A stretch of 21,814 bases of DNA from Solirubrobacterales bacterium. Lineage in GTDB: Bacteria > Actinomycetota > Thermoleophilia > Solirubrobacterales > Solirubrobacteraceae. The position numbers were made by a program, and so were the translations under genes. The stretch spans positions 1 to 21,814 of the forward strand of contig JACRMD010000226.1 in the NCBI GenBank assembly GCA_016215085.1, in the 5' to 3' direction. A model generated the notes under the pieces. The model did not search any database, was not told the origin of the DNA, and saw only the letters and a list, made by a program, of their open reading frames with translations. Positions 7,122 to 13,685 of the stretch are shown one piece after another. Within the stretch, counting starts at the first letter, position 1; each line of letters opens with the position of its first letter.

Positions 7122-8045
7122 CTACTTCGCCGGCTGCAGCTCGCTGCGGCGCACCGTGCGCCAGGCGGACTGGACCGGGTCCAGGAACTGCGGCGGCGAC
7201 TTGTACCGCAGGCGGTCGTCGTAGTTGTAGTCCTTGACGTAGCCCGTGGTCGCTCCGCCGCCCGAGCCGGTGCCGACCGGACCGCGCCACTTCTGGGCGA
7301 TCGCGCCGGTGACCGTGAGGCTGCCCAGCGTCGCGCCGCAGTCCCAGTTGTCGACGATGAACGACTGCTGCAGGGCCAGGATCGCGGCCTCGATCTGCGG
7401 GTTGCTGAGCGTGCCGGCGGCGTTGCCGGTGCAGTTGTTGGAGCTGTCGCGCGTCACGGGGTGGTAGACGCGGACGAAGTTGTTGGCGACCAGGCCCATC
7501 ATGGTGTCGCCCGACTTCTGCAGGTTCCCGCGGATGATCACGTCGTTGGCGGCGCCGACCGTGAAGTTGCGCGCGTAGGTGCCCTTGACCGCGACGTCGC
7601 CGCAGGTCGCCGGGTTGTTGTACTTCTGGATGTACTGGTAGCCGCCCGAGCAGGCGCCCGAGTGGTCGACGTAGATGACGCTGGCGCCCGACGGGGCCAC
7701 GTTGGTCGCCGTGCCCGTGCACGTGATGTTCGTGTACATGTCGAACGAGCCGTTGGACTTGAAGTCCAGGCAGCGGTTCCCGGTGTACACGTAGTCGGCG
7801 ACGGCCTTGAGCTGGCCGTTGGACGGCGGCATCGTCAGCGTCGGCGCCGGGACGACCTTCGTGCCCTTGATGTTCGGCGTGCCGCTGCAGCCGCCGTTCT
7901 GCTTCCAGCCGGGCACGGGCCCGGAGACCTCGAAGCTGTCGGTCGCGCCGCGGCCGAACGTGGGCGTGCCGCAGACCAGGACGGAGTCGTCGTTGGTGTG
8001 CAGCGGTCCCTCGATGCTGTCGCTCGAGGGTAACTGGATCGCGAT
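7122..8045 (-). CDS. C-terminal part of the third prepilin-like protein, after an in-frame TGA
   Basis: This stretch continues, without any shift, the frame of the upstream prepilin gene after one TGA at 8046-8048. Protein-like sequence resumes immediately (IAIQLPSSDSIEGPLHTNDD, then VLVCGTPTFGRG), before the first possible start codon, GTG 7916. The region is therefore coding as part of a larger protein rather than as an independent gene. It is secreted-domain-like, rich in Gly, Asn, Ser, Thr and Tyr, with several Cys suited to disulfides (NRCLDFKSNGS, YNNPATCGD, DSSNNCTGN). It ends WRTVRRSELQPAK. Function is unknown beyond association with type IV pilins. If the TGA is not read through, this part is probably not made or is a fragment. 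Confidence 0.65.
   Translation of the reverse strand: MAIQLPSSDSIEGPLHTNDDSVLVCGTPTFGRGATDSFEVSGPVPGWKQNGGCSGTPNIKGTKVVPAPTLTMPPSNGQLKAVADYVYTGNRCLDFKSNGSFDMYTNITCTGTATNVAPSGASVIYVDHSGACSGGYQYIQKYNNPATCGDVAVKGTYARNFTVGAANDVIIRGNLQKSGDTMMGLVANNFVRVYHPVTRDSSNNCTGNAAGTLSNPQIEAAILALQQSFIVDNWDCGATLGSLTVTGAIAQKWRGPVGTGSGGGATTGYVKDYNYDDRLRYKSPPQFLDPVQSAWRTVRRSELQPAK
8008..8030 (-). promoter_or_regulatory. Stem-loop 15 nt downstream of the in-frame TGA
   Basis: On the minus strand CCCTCGA and TCGAGGG form a perfect 7-bp stem around a 9-nt loop that begins with G. It starts 15 nt after the TGA, so the loop begins 22 nt after it. That geometry fits the loose bacterial SECIS description, but it may be chance, since the arms also encode conserved-looking residues (PSSDSIEG). 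Confidence 0.35.
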
Positions 8046-8711
8046 TCACACCGAGTTGCGCACCGCGCGCTGGCCCTGGCAGTTGGTCTGGGCCCACGTC
8101 GACGTGTACCCGGCGCTGACGTAGGCGGGGTAGGCGCTGTAGGCCACCGGCGCGAGCGTCTCGCGGTCGGTGAAGTAGATGAAGTCGATGAACGTGCGGC
8201 GGCGGAACGTCGAGACGATCTGGCGGCGGTCGCCGTTGGCGACGCCGGTGGAGCGGATGCGCAGCGTGCCGTTCTGGAGCATCGAGCCCTGTGGGTCGGC
8301 CGTCGAGCACGAGGTCCTGCCGGAGGCGGGCAGCAGCTCGATCGCGTAGCGGGCGTTCGAGTTGGGCAGCGCGCGCCAGCGGGTCCGCGTGTCGGCGCCG
8401 GTGAGCCACGCCTGGTTGACGGGGGCCGGGACGCCGGCGGCGACGTCGGGCACGCTCGTGCAGCTGGTCCAGTAGTTGGGGTCCCGGGCGAGCTGGTAGG
8501 CGTACCACTCGAGGCCCGCCTCGGCCGCCTGGTAGGCGCGCTTGCGGTCCTGGTCGCCGCGCGCGATCGGGATGTCGCCGACGGCCGCCTGCCACGAGCC
8601 GACGGCCAGCAGGCCGATCACGAACATGCCGAGCATGACCGAGACCATCGTGAAGCCGCGCTGCTCGGAGAACAGCCGGGGCAGGCGGGGGTCGCTAGCT
8701 CGCGTCGTCAT
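8046..8711 (-). CDS. Third minor prepilin-like protein (PilX-like), N-terminal part ending at TGA
   Basis: A 221-codon open frame up to a TGA at 8046-8048. Its N-terminus is a type III signal: a short basic leader, then RG^FTMVSVMLGMFVIGLLAVG, with predicted PilD cleavage after G19 and one hydrophobic helix. Position +5 is Ser rather than the usual Glu, as in PilX/GspK-like tip proteins. The helix is followed by AYQAAEAGLEWYAYQLARDP, typical of PilX-type pseudopilins. The ATG at 8711 overlaps the stop of the preceding prepilin gene by 17 bp, so translation is coupled. The frame continues intact after the TGA for 307 more codons, so the true product may be about 529 residues, or the gene may be broken. 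Confidence 0.8.
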   Translation of the reverse strand: MTTRASDPRLPRLFSEQRGFTMVSVMLGMFVIGLLAVGSWQAAVGDIPIARGDQDRKRAYQAAEAGLEWYAYQLARDPNYWTSCTSVPDVAAGVPAPVNQAWLTGADTRTRWRALPNSNARYAIELLPASGRTSCSTADPQGSMLQNGTLRIRSTGVANGDRRQIVSTFRRRTFIDFIYFTDRETLAPVAYSAYPAYVSAGYTSTWAQTNCQGQRAVRNSV

Positions 8712-9417
8712 AGCAATTGGGTCCTGCGGCAGGGGTGTTGGCGTCGGCGCTCGCGACGATCGACTGACCGGCGATCAGCGAGCTGCGAGGGTCCTCGGCC
8801 TTGGTGCGCTCCGGGTTGGCCCGGAACTGGGCGGCGACGCGCACGACGGTCGATGCGTCGCCCGCGGTGAGGGGCACGGCCAGCGGCGCGGCCTCGTTGA
8901 CGGTGCCGTCGGCCTGGAAGGCGTAGTAGCGGAAGACCGGCTGCTGGGCGCCGGCCCCGTCGCGGGCGGGGACGACGTTCGTCGCCAGGACGCGGGTCCG
9001 CGTGGGCGAGCCCGGGTACGTGATCGCGCCCGGCAGCGCCCCCTGCCCCACGTACTGGGCCTCATTGAGCTGCTTGGTCGCCGCGTCGTAGGTCAGCTGG
9101 TACTTCACCGGCGTCGCGCTGGCCCCGGCCAGGTCGGCGTAGAACGTGACCGACGTGCCGGTGCTGCCGGCGACCACCGGTGGCGTGGCGGCGTTGAGGC
9201 ACAGCATCGAGTCCATGAGCGTCGTGACGCGGTCCATCGCCAGGCGCCCGCGCTGGGCGGCCTCGACGCGGTCGCTGAGCTCGTTGGACGACTTGATGCC
9301 GGTGACGAAGAACTGCATGAGCGCCCACAGCACGATCGAGCCGATGCTCATGGCCATGAGCAGCTCGGTGACCGAGAAGCCCGACTCGTCGCGGGCCAGG
9401 GCGCGCAGGCGGCTCAC
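8695..9417 (-). CDS. Minor type IV prepilin (PilW-like)
   Basis: A 240-residue prepilin. The leader MSRLRALARDESG precedes the cleavage site G13^F14, and the mature helix starts FSVTELLMAMSIGSIVLWAL with the conserved Glu at +5 (E18). A globular domain follows, with AQRGRLAMDRVTTLMDSMLC resembling the PilW/PulJ-like post-helix region. The GTG at 9417 overlaps the upstream stop as GTGA, a 4-bp translational coupling, and the downstream prepilin overlaps its own end by 17 bp. The three prepilins form one operon. In the family such minor pilins prime pilus assembly or form its tip. No pilus motor or platform genes are in the window. Confidence 0.85.
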   Translation of the reverse strand: MSRLRALARDESGFSVTELLMAMSIGSIVLWALMQFFVTGIKSSNELSDRVEAAQRGRLAMDRVTTLMDSMLCLNAATPPVVAGSTGTSVTFYADLAGASATPVKYQLTYDAATKQLNEAQYVGQGALPGAITYPGSPTRTRVLATNVVPARDGAGAQQPVFRYYAFQADGTVNEAAPLAVPLTAGDASTVVRVAAQFRANPERTKAEDPRSSLIAGQSIVASADANTPAAGPNCYDDAS

Positions 9418-10796
9418 GGCGTGCACTTCCCGCTGGTCGTGCCGACCGTGAGGTCGATCGTCGGCGTCGCGGTCGAGGCGGGCGTGCCACTGGGGGGCGA
9501 GTGCTGGATCGTGACCGTCTTCTTGACGGTCGAGCCGCCCGCGTCGTTGTCGGCGCAGAGGATCCACTTGCCGTAGGGCAGCGAGATCGTCTGGGTCGAC
9601 GAGGTGCCGCTGAAGGACGCCGTCGTCGTCCGCGCCGCCGCGGTCGCGTCGCAGCCCGCCGGCGTCGCCATCTGCGCCGGGGTCCCGGTCGTGTCCGGCT
9701 TGGCGCCGAAGCCGGCGGCACCCGTGCCCGAGCGCTTGACCTTGAAGCTGTAGGACTTCAGCGGCGCGATGACGGGGCCCGTGTAGGGCACGCCCGGGGT
9801 GAGCGTCGTGCCGGTGGGCGGGAAGGTCGGCGTGCCCGTCGCCCCGGCGTAGTACCCCGGGCTGTTGCCGTCGCAGTTGCCCGCGTAGATGCTGTAGCCC
9901 GACTTGAACGGGTACAGGCTGCCGGCGGCGATCGACGAGACCGCCGGCCCCGTCGCGGGCGGCTCGGGGAAGCGGCGCACGCGCAAGCCGTTGAACAGGC
10001 CGGCGGCAGGCCACGAGGTGAAGGTCCCGTCGTCCTTCTGGAAGGTGATGGCTGCGCTGGTGGCCAGGTCGTAGCTGTCGGTGACGATGTTCGTCACGCC
10101 GCCGGCGACGTACGTGGTGCCGCCCAGGGGGGAGCCGGTCGCGTCGCCGTCCATGTCCACGTAGCCGGGTCCGCTCCACGTGACCGGCGTGACGCCGGCC
10201 GGCATGTTCGCGAACACCGCGCAGCCGTTGGCGTCGGTCGTGTCGCTGATGCCGCCCGCGTTGACGGAGATGCCCGAGGCCGGGGCGCCGCTCTCCTTGG
10301 AGAGCTTGACGGTCAGCGTCCCCTTGTTCGGGTCCAGGCCGCCGACGCCGGGCGAGACGATCGACTCCACGACGACCGGCGCCGTGCCGGCCATGACGGG
10401 CCAGGTGACCGTGGTCGAGGTCTTGTAGTACTCGGCCTTCGCCGTGTCGGTGGTGCAGCTGACGACGCCGCTGGCGTCGCGCACGAGCTGGGCGCGCGAC
10501 TGGACGTTGAAGGCGATGCCGTCGACCGTCTTGGTGAAGGTGACCTTGCGGTTGGCCAGCTTGTCGAGCGGCAGCTGGCGGATCGCGTCCTGGTCGGCCT
10601 TCGCGAGGCTGGAGGCCAGGCCGCGCGCGCGGTCGGCCGACGAGCGCTTGGCCGCGGTGTCGAGCACGGGGAAGGTCGCGACCACGAAGACCATCAGCAG
10701 CACGGCGCTGACCATCACCTCGACCAGCGCGAAGCCCGCCTCGGAGGCACCGCGGCGGTTGCGGCTCGACTCCGCCCCGTGATCGGACGCGCGCAT
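9414..10796 (-). CDS. Large minor prepilin with an internal carboxypeptidase-regulatory-like domain (PilV-like)
   Basis: A 460-residue prepilin and the first gene of the pilin operon. A polar leader ends SEAG, with predicted cleavage G21^F22. The mature helix FALVEVMVSAVLLMVFVVAT has Glu at +5 (E26). After a helical stretch comes GTLTVKLSKESGAPASGISV followed by TTDANGCAVFANMPAG, the pattern of a carboxypeptidase-D-regulatory/transthyretin-like beta sandwich. The rest is Thr/Gly/Ser-rich with scattered Cys, as in surface-exposed pilus tip proteins. ATG 10796 was chosen; a GTG lies one codon upstream and no strong Shine-Dalgarno distinguishes them. It is twice the length of ordinary minor pilins, so it may be an adhesin-like tip subunit. 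That role is inference. Confidence 0.8.
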   Translation of the reverse strand: MRASDHGAESSRNRRGASEAGFALVEVMVSAVLLMVFVVATFPVLDTAAKRSSADRARGLASSLAKADQDAIRQLPLDKLANRKVTFTKTVDGIAFNVQSRAQLVRDASGVVSCTTDTAKAEYYKTSTTVTWPVMAGTAPVVVESIVSPGVGGLDPNKGTLTVKLSKESGAPASGISVNAGGISDTTDANGCAVFANMPAGVTPVTWSGPGYVDMDGDATGSPLGGTTYVAGGVTNIVTDSYDLATSAAITFQKDDGTFTSWPAAGLFNGLRVRRFPEPPATGPAVSSIAAGSLYPFKSGYSIYAGNCDGNSPGYYAGATGTPTFPPTGTTLTPGVPYTGPVIAPLKSYSFKVKRSGTGAAGFGAKPDTTGTPAQMATPAGCDATAAARTTTASFSGTSSTQTISLPYGKWILCADNDAGGSTVKKTVTIQHSPPSGTPASTATPTIDLTVGTTSGKCTP

Positions 10797-10830
10797 CACA
10801 CCGCTTGTTCGGCCGCGTGCGGGGCCGGTT

Positions 10831-10851
10831 GAGGGGCGGGGTCCGCCCCTC
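10831..10851 (-). terminator. Strong hairpin between the transglycosylase and the pilin operon
   Basis: GAGGGGCGG (10831-10839) and CCGCCCCTC (10843-10851) form a perfect 9-bp stem with a 3-nt loop, 10 nt past the transglycosylase stop. It probably ends the rpsA-coaE-transglycosylase transcript and separates it from the pilin genes. There is no U-tract. Confidence 0.55.
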
Positions 10852-10861
10852 CACGGGTGTA

Positions 10862-11509
10862 CTAGCCGCGGATCCCGAGCTCGCGGGAGTAGGTGCGGCG
10901 GTAGTCGGCCTTGGCGCTGGTGACGCGCTTGACGTACTCGCGCGTCTCGGGGAACGGGATGTCGGACGGCGTCAGGTCGCGGCCGTGGCCGCGCGCGTGC
11001 GCGACCCAGCGGTCCACGTTGCCCTCGCCCCCGTTGTAGGCGGCGAGCGCGAGCGCCTCGTTGCCCCCGTAACGGCGCAGGAGGTAGCGCAGGTAGTACG
11101 CGCCGTAGGCGATGTTGACCTGCGGCGTGCCGAGGTCCTCGACGCGGAACTGCACCCCGCCGGACTTGCGCGCGATGTCCTTCGCGGTCTCCGGTGTGAT
11201 CTGCATGAGCCCCTGGGCCCCGGCGGCCGAGGTGCGGTCGTCGATGAAGCGCGACTCGGCGTAGATGACCGCCGCGATGAGCGCCGGGTCGAGGTCCTTG
11301 TCCTGCGCCTGCTGGCGGATGATGTCCTCGTGGCGCAGCGGGAGGCTGATCTCCCGGACCGCCTCGTGGAAGGTCGGCAGGAGCATGGCGGCGGCCAGGC
11401 CGGCCACCGCGGCGGCCGCGAGCACGGCGAGGATCCGCCGGCGGCGCTGCACGGCGGTGGCCGGACGACGACGCCGGCCGCGCGCGGAGGGGACGGCCCG
11501 GGCGCTCAT
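10862..11509 (-). CDS. Membrane-anchored lytic transglycosylase (SLT domain)
   Basis: A 215-residue cell-wall enzyme that would cleave the MurNAc-GlcNAc bond of peptidoglycan, forming 1,6-anhydro ends. A basic N-terminus and one hydrophobic segment (about 27-44) anchor it outside the membrane. The goose-lysozyme-like SLT fold carries the catalytic Glu, E85, in VIYAESRF. It also has AAGAQGLMQITPETA and LALAAYNGGEGNV, and ends with the PFPETREYVKRV motif of Slt70/MltC-type enzymes. The ATG at 11509 overlaps the coaE stop as ATGA, so the two are translationally coupled. It might open the wall for the pilus encoded just downstream, but linkage to coaE is tighter. Confidence 0.92.
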   Translation of the reverse strand: MSARAVPSARGRRRRPATAVQRRRRILAVLAAAAVAGLAAAMLLPTFHEAVREISLPLRHEDIIRQQAQDKDLDPALIAAVIYAESRFIDDRTSAAGAQGLMQITPETAKDIARKSGGVQFRVEDLGTPQVNIAYGAYYLRYLLRRYGGNEALALAAYNGGEGNVDRWVAHARGHGRDLTPSDIPFPETREYVKRVTSAKADYRRTYSRELGIRG

Positions 11510-12126
11510 GGGTCTCCCAGCTTCGCAAGGACGGACGACAGTTCCTGCTCGAGGTCCTCGATCGAACCGTCGTTGCGGACCGCGAACGTCGCTCTTTGCG
11601 CCTTCTCGTCCTGCGTGAGCTGGCGTGCGGCGCGCTCGTCGACGGCCTCGTGGCCGCGCGCGCCGGCCCGCTGCGCCCGCAGCGCCTCGTCGGCCACGAT
11701 CGCGATCGTCGCGTCGTAGATGCCGTCCAGCCCCGCCTCGAAGAGCAGCGGCGTCTCGACGACGGCGGCCGCCGGGGGCGGGTCGGCGGCCAGCTGCTCC
11801 TCGCGGAAGGCGGCCACGCGGGCGCCGACCAGGGGCCACAGCAGCTGCTCGAGCCACGCGCGCTCCTCCGCCGAGGCGAAGGCGTGGCGGGCGACCGCGG
11901 CGCGGTCGACCACGCCGTCGGGCGCCACCTCGGGGCCCCACCGGGCGACGACCGCGTCGCGGACCTCGGTGGACCGGTAGAGCTCGTGGACCACCTCGTC
12001 GGTGGAGAGCGTCGCCGCCCCCAGTCTCCTGAGGGCGGCGCACGCCGTCGACTTGCCGGAGCCGAGTCCCCCGGTCAGGCCGACGAAGGGGACGCGGCCG
12101 CGAGGATCAGGGCGGGCGGGCCCCAA
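11506..12126 (-). CDS. coaE: Dephospho-CoA kinase (CoaE)
   Basis: Last step of coenzyme A synthesis: ATP-dependent phosphorylation of the 3'-hydroxyl of dephospho-CoA ribose. The protein is about 206 residues. The P-loop is GGLGSGKST (19-27), followed by STDEVVHELY at the substrate-binding Asp, VETPLLFEAGLDGIYD in the CoaE domain core, and the lid-region helix RQLTQDEKAQRATFAVRNDG, a CoaE signature. The family normally starts at PFVGLTGG, but the codon there is GTC and no ATG or GTG precedes it. TTG at 12126, 4 nt after the rpsA stop, is the only reasonable initiator and adds about 11 residues. The gene lies directly downstream of rpsA, as in mycobacteria. Confidence 0.93.
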   Translation of the reverse strand: MGPARPDPRGRVPFVGLTGGLGSGKSTACAALRRLGAATLSTDEVVHELYRSTEVRDAVVARWGPEVAPDGVVDRAAVARHAFASAEERAWLEQLLWPLVGARVAAFREEQLAADPPPAAAVVETPLLFEAGLDGIYDATIAIVADEALRAQRAGARGHEAVDERAARQLTQDEKAQRATFAVRNDGSIEDLEQELSSVLAKLGDP

Positions 12127-12130
12127 TCCC

Positions 12131-13660
12131 CTACGACTGCTGCTCGTCCTCCGCCTCGGGCGCGGCGTCGGCCTCGATGGCCGCGTCGCCCTCGGCGGTC
12201 GCCTCGTCGGCGGCCGGCTCCTCGGCGGCCGGCTCCGCGGCCACCGCCTCCTCGGCCACGGGCTCCTCGGTCGCGGCGTCGCCCGCGGCAGTGGAAGCGG
12301 TCCCATCCACGTCGGCGGTGCCCGCGTCCCCGGCCGCTTCCACCGGCAGCTGCGCCTCCTCGGCGGCCAGCTCGGCCTCGGCGACCGGCGCGGCGTCCTC
12401 CGCCGTGGAGACGTCGTTGGCCGCGTCGCCCGCGTCGCCCGCGAAGACGTCCTCGCTCAGGCCCAGCTCGGGCACGTCGTCGAGGTCGCCGGCGCCGGAG
12501 GCCGCGGCCTCCTGGGCGCGCCGCTCGCTCGGCAGGACCTGGCCCTCGACCCGCTTGATCGACAGCGAGAGCCGGCGGCGCTCGGAGTCGATCTCCAGGA
12601 TCTTCACGCGCACGTCGTCGCCCGGGTGGACGACCTCGCGCGGGTTCTCGACGTGGTGCGCGGCGAGCTCGGAGATGTGGACGAGGCCCTCGACCCCGTC
12701 GAGGATCTCCACGAAGGCGCCGAAGGTGACGACCTTCGTCACGGTGCCCTCGAGCTCGTCGCCGACGTTGTAGGTGTCGACCACGCGCTGCCACGGGTCC
12801 TCCTGGGTCTGCTTGAGGCCCAGGGAGATGCGCTGGCGGTCGCGATCGATGTCCAGGACCTTGACCTGGACCGTGTCACCGATGTTGAGGATCTCGCTCG
12901 GGTGGTTGACGTGCGACCACGAGAGCTCGGAGATGTGGATGAGGCCGTCGATGCCGTTCAGGTCCACGAACGCGCCGAAGTCGACGATGTTCGAGATCTG
13001 CCCCTCGACGACGAGGCCGGGCTGCAGGCGGTCCAGGATCTCCTGGCGCTGCTCCTTGCGCTCCTCTTCCAGCACGGCCCGGCGCGACAGGACCACGTTG
13101 TTTCGCGACCGATTGAGCTCTATAACCTTGCACTCGATCGGCTGGCTCATGTACTCGTCGAGGTTCGGCACCCGGCGGATGTCGACCAGCGACGCCGGCA
13201 GGAAGCCGCGCACGCCGAGGTCGACGATGAGGCCGCCCTTGACGACCTCGATGACCGTGCCCGTGACGGGCTGACCCGACTCCGCGGCGGCCTCGATGTT
13301 GCGCCATGCCTTCTCGAAGCGCGCGCGCTTCTTGGACATGATGAGACGGCCGTCCTGGTCCTCCTTGGTGAGGACCAGCGCGTCGACCTCCTCACCGAGC
13401 TCCACCTCGTCGTGGGGGTCCACGTTCTTGCGGATGGAGAGCTCGTTCGAGGGGATGACGCCCTCGCTCTTGTAGCCGATGTCGACAAGGACCTCGTCGT
13501 TGTCGATGCGGACGACTCGACCGCTGACGACCTCGCCCTCCTCGAAGGGAGCGAACGTGGCGTCGTAGTTCGGGACGATGTGGCCGTCGATCTCGAGCAG
13601 CAGGCCGTCGCTGCCCTCGACGACCTTCGCCTCGGGAGTAGGGTTGATGGTCTGGGTCAT
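12131..13660 (-). CDS. rpsA: 30S ribosomal protein S1
   Basis: The mRNA-binding ribosomal protein that helps load structured leadered mRNAs. This 509-residue form has four S1 OB-fold repeats at about 43-111, 131-195, 216-283 and 301-370. Recurrent signatures are VVKGGLIVDLGVRGFLPAS, NIVDFGAFVDLNGIDGLIHI and KVVTFGAFVEILDGVEGLVH. Four repeats, rather than six as in E. coli, is usual in Actinobacteria. Residues 371-509 are a long acidic low-complexity tail of Ala, Glu, Asp and Pro. ATG 13660 (MTQTINPTPE) was preferred to ATG 13687, since the latter overlaps the promoter-like TACCCT. That hexamer lies 12 nt upstream of 13660, so the leader is very short and lacks a Shine-Dalgarno. Confidence 0.95.
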   Translation of the reverse strand: MTQTINPTPEAKVVEGSDGLLLEIDGHIVPNYDATFAPFEEGEVVSGRVVRIDNDEVLVDIGYKSEGVIPSNELSIRKNVDPHDEVELGEEVDALVLTKEDQDGRLIMSKKRARFEKAWRNIEAAAESGQPVTGTVIEVVKGGLIVDLGVRGFLPASLVDIRRVPNLDEYMSQPIECKVIELNRSRNNVVLSRRAVLEEERKEQRQEILDRLQPGLVVEGQISNIVDFGAFVDLNGIDGLIHISELSWSHVNHPSEILNIGDTVQVKVLDIDRDRQRISLGLKQTQEDPWQRVVDTYNVGDELEGTVTKVVTFGAFVEILDGVEGLVHISELAAHHVENPREVVHPGDDVRVKILEIDSERRRLSLSIKRVEGQVLPSERRAQEAAASGAGDLDDVPELGLSEDVFAGDAGDAANDVSTAEDAAPVAEAELAAEEAQLPVEAAGDAGTADVDGTASTAAGDAATEEPVAEEAVAAEPAAEEPAADEATAEGDAAIEADAAPEAEDEQQS

Positions 13661-13671
13661 GTGCGACCGCG

Positions 13672-13678
13672 TAGGGTA
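13672..13678. promoter_or_regulatory. Shared divergent -10 for rpsA and the reductase-like flavoprotein
   Basis: TAGGGTA reads as TAGGGT on plus (13672-13677) and TACCCT on minus (13678-13673), overlapping by five bases. The plus ATG at 13686 follows after 8 nt; the rpsA ATG at 13660 follows after 12 nt. No strong -35 is seen on either side. The two start codons are only 25 bp apart, so the promoters must lie in this region or inside the genes. Confidence 0.55.
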
Positions 13679-13685
13679 GCTGGTC

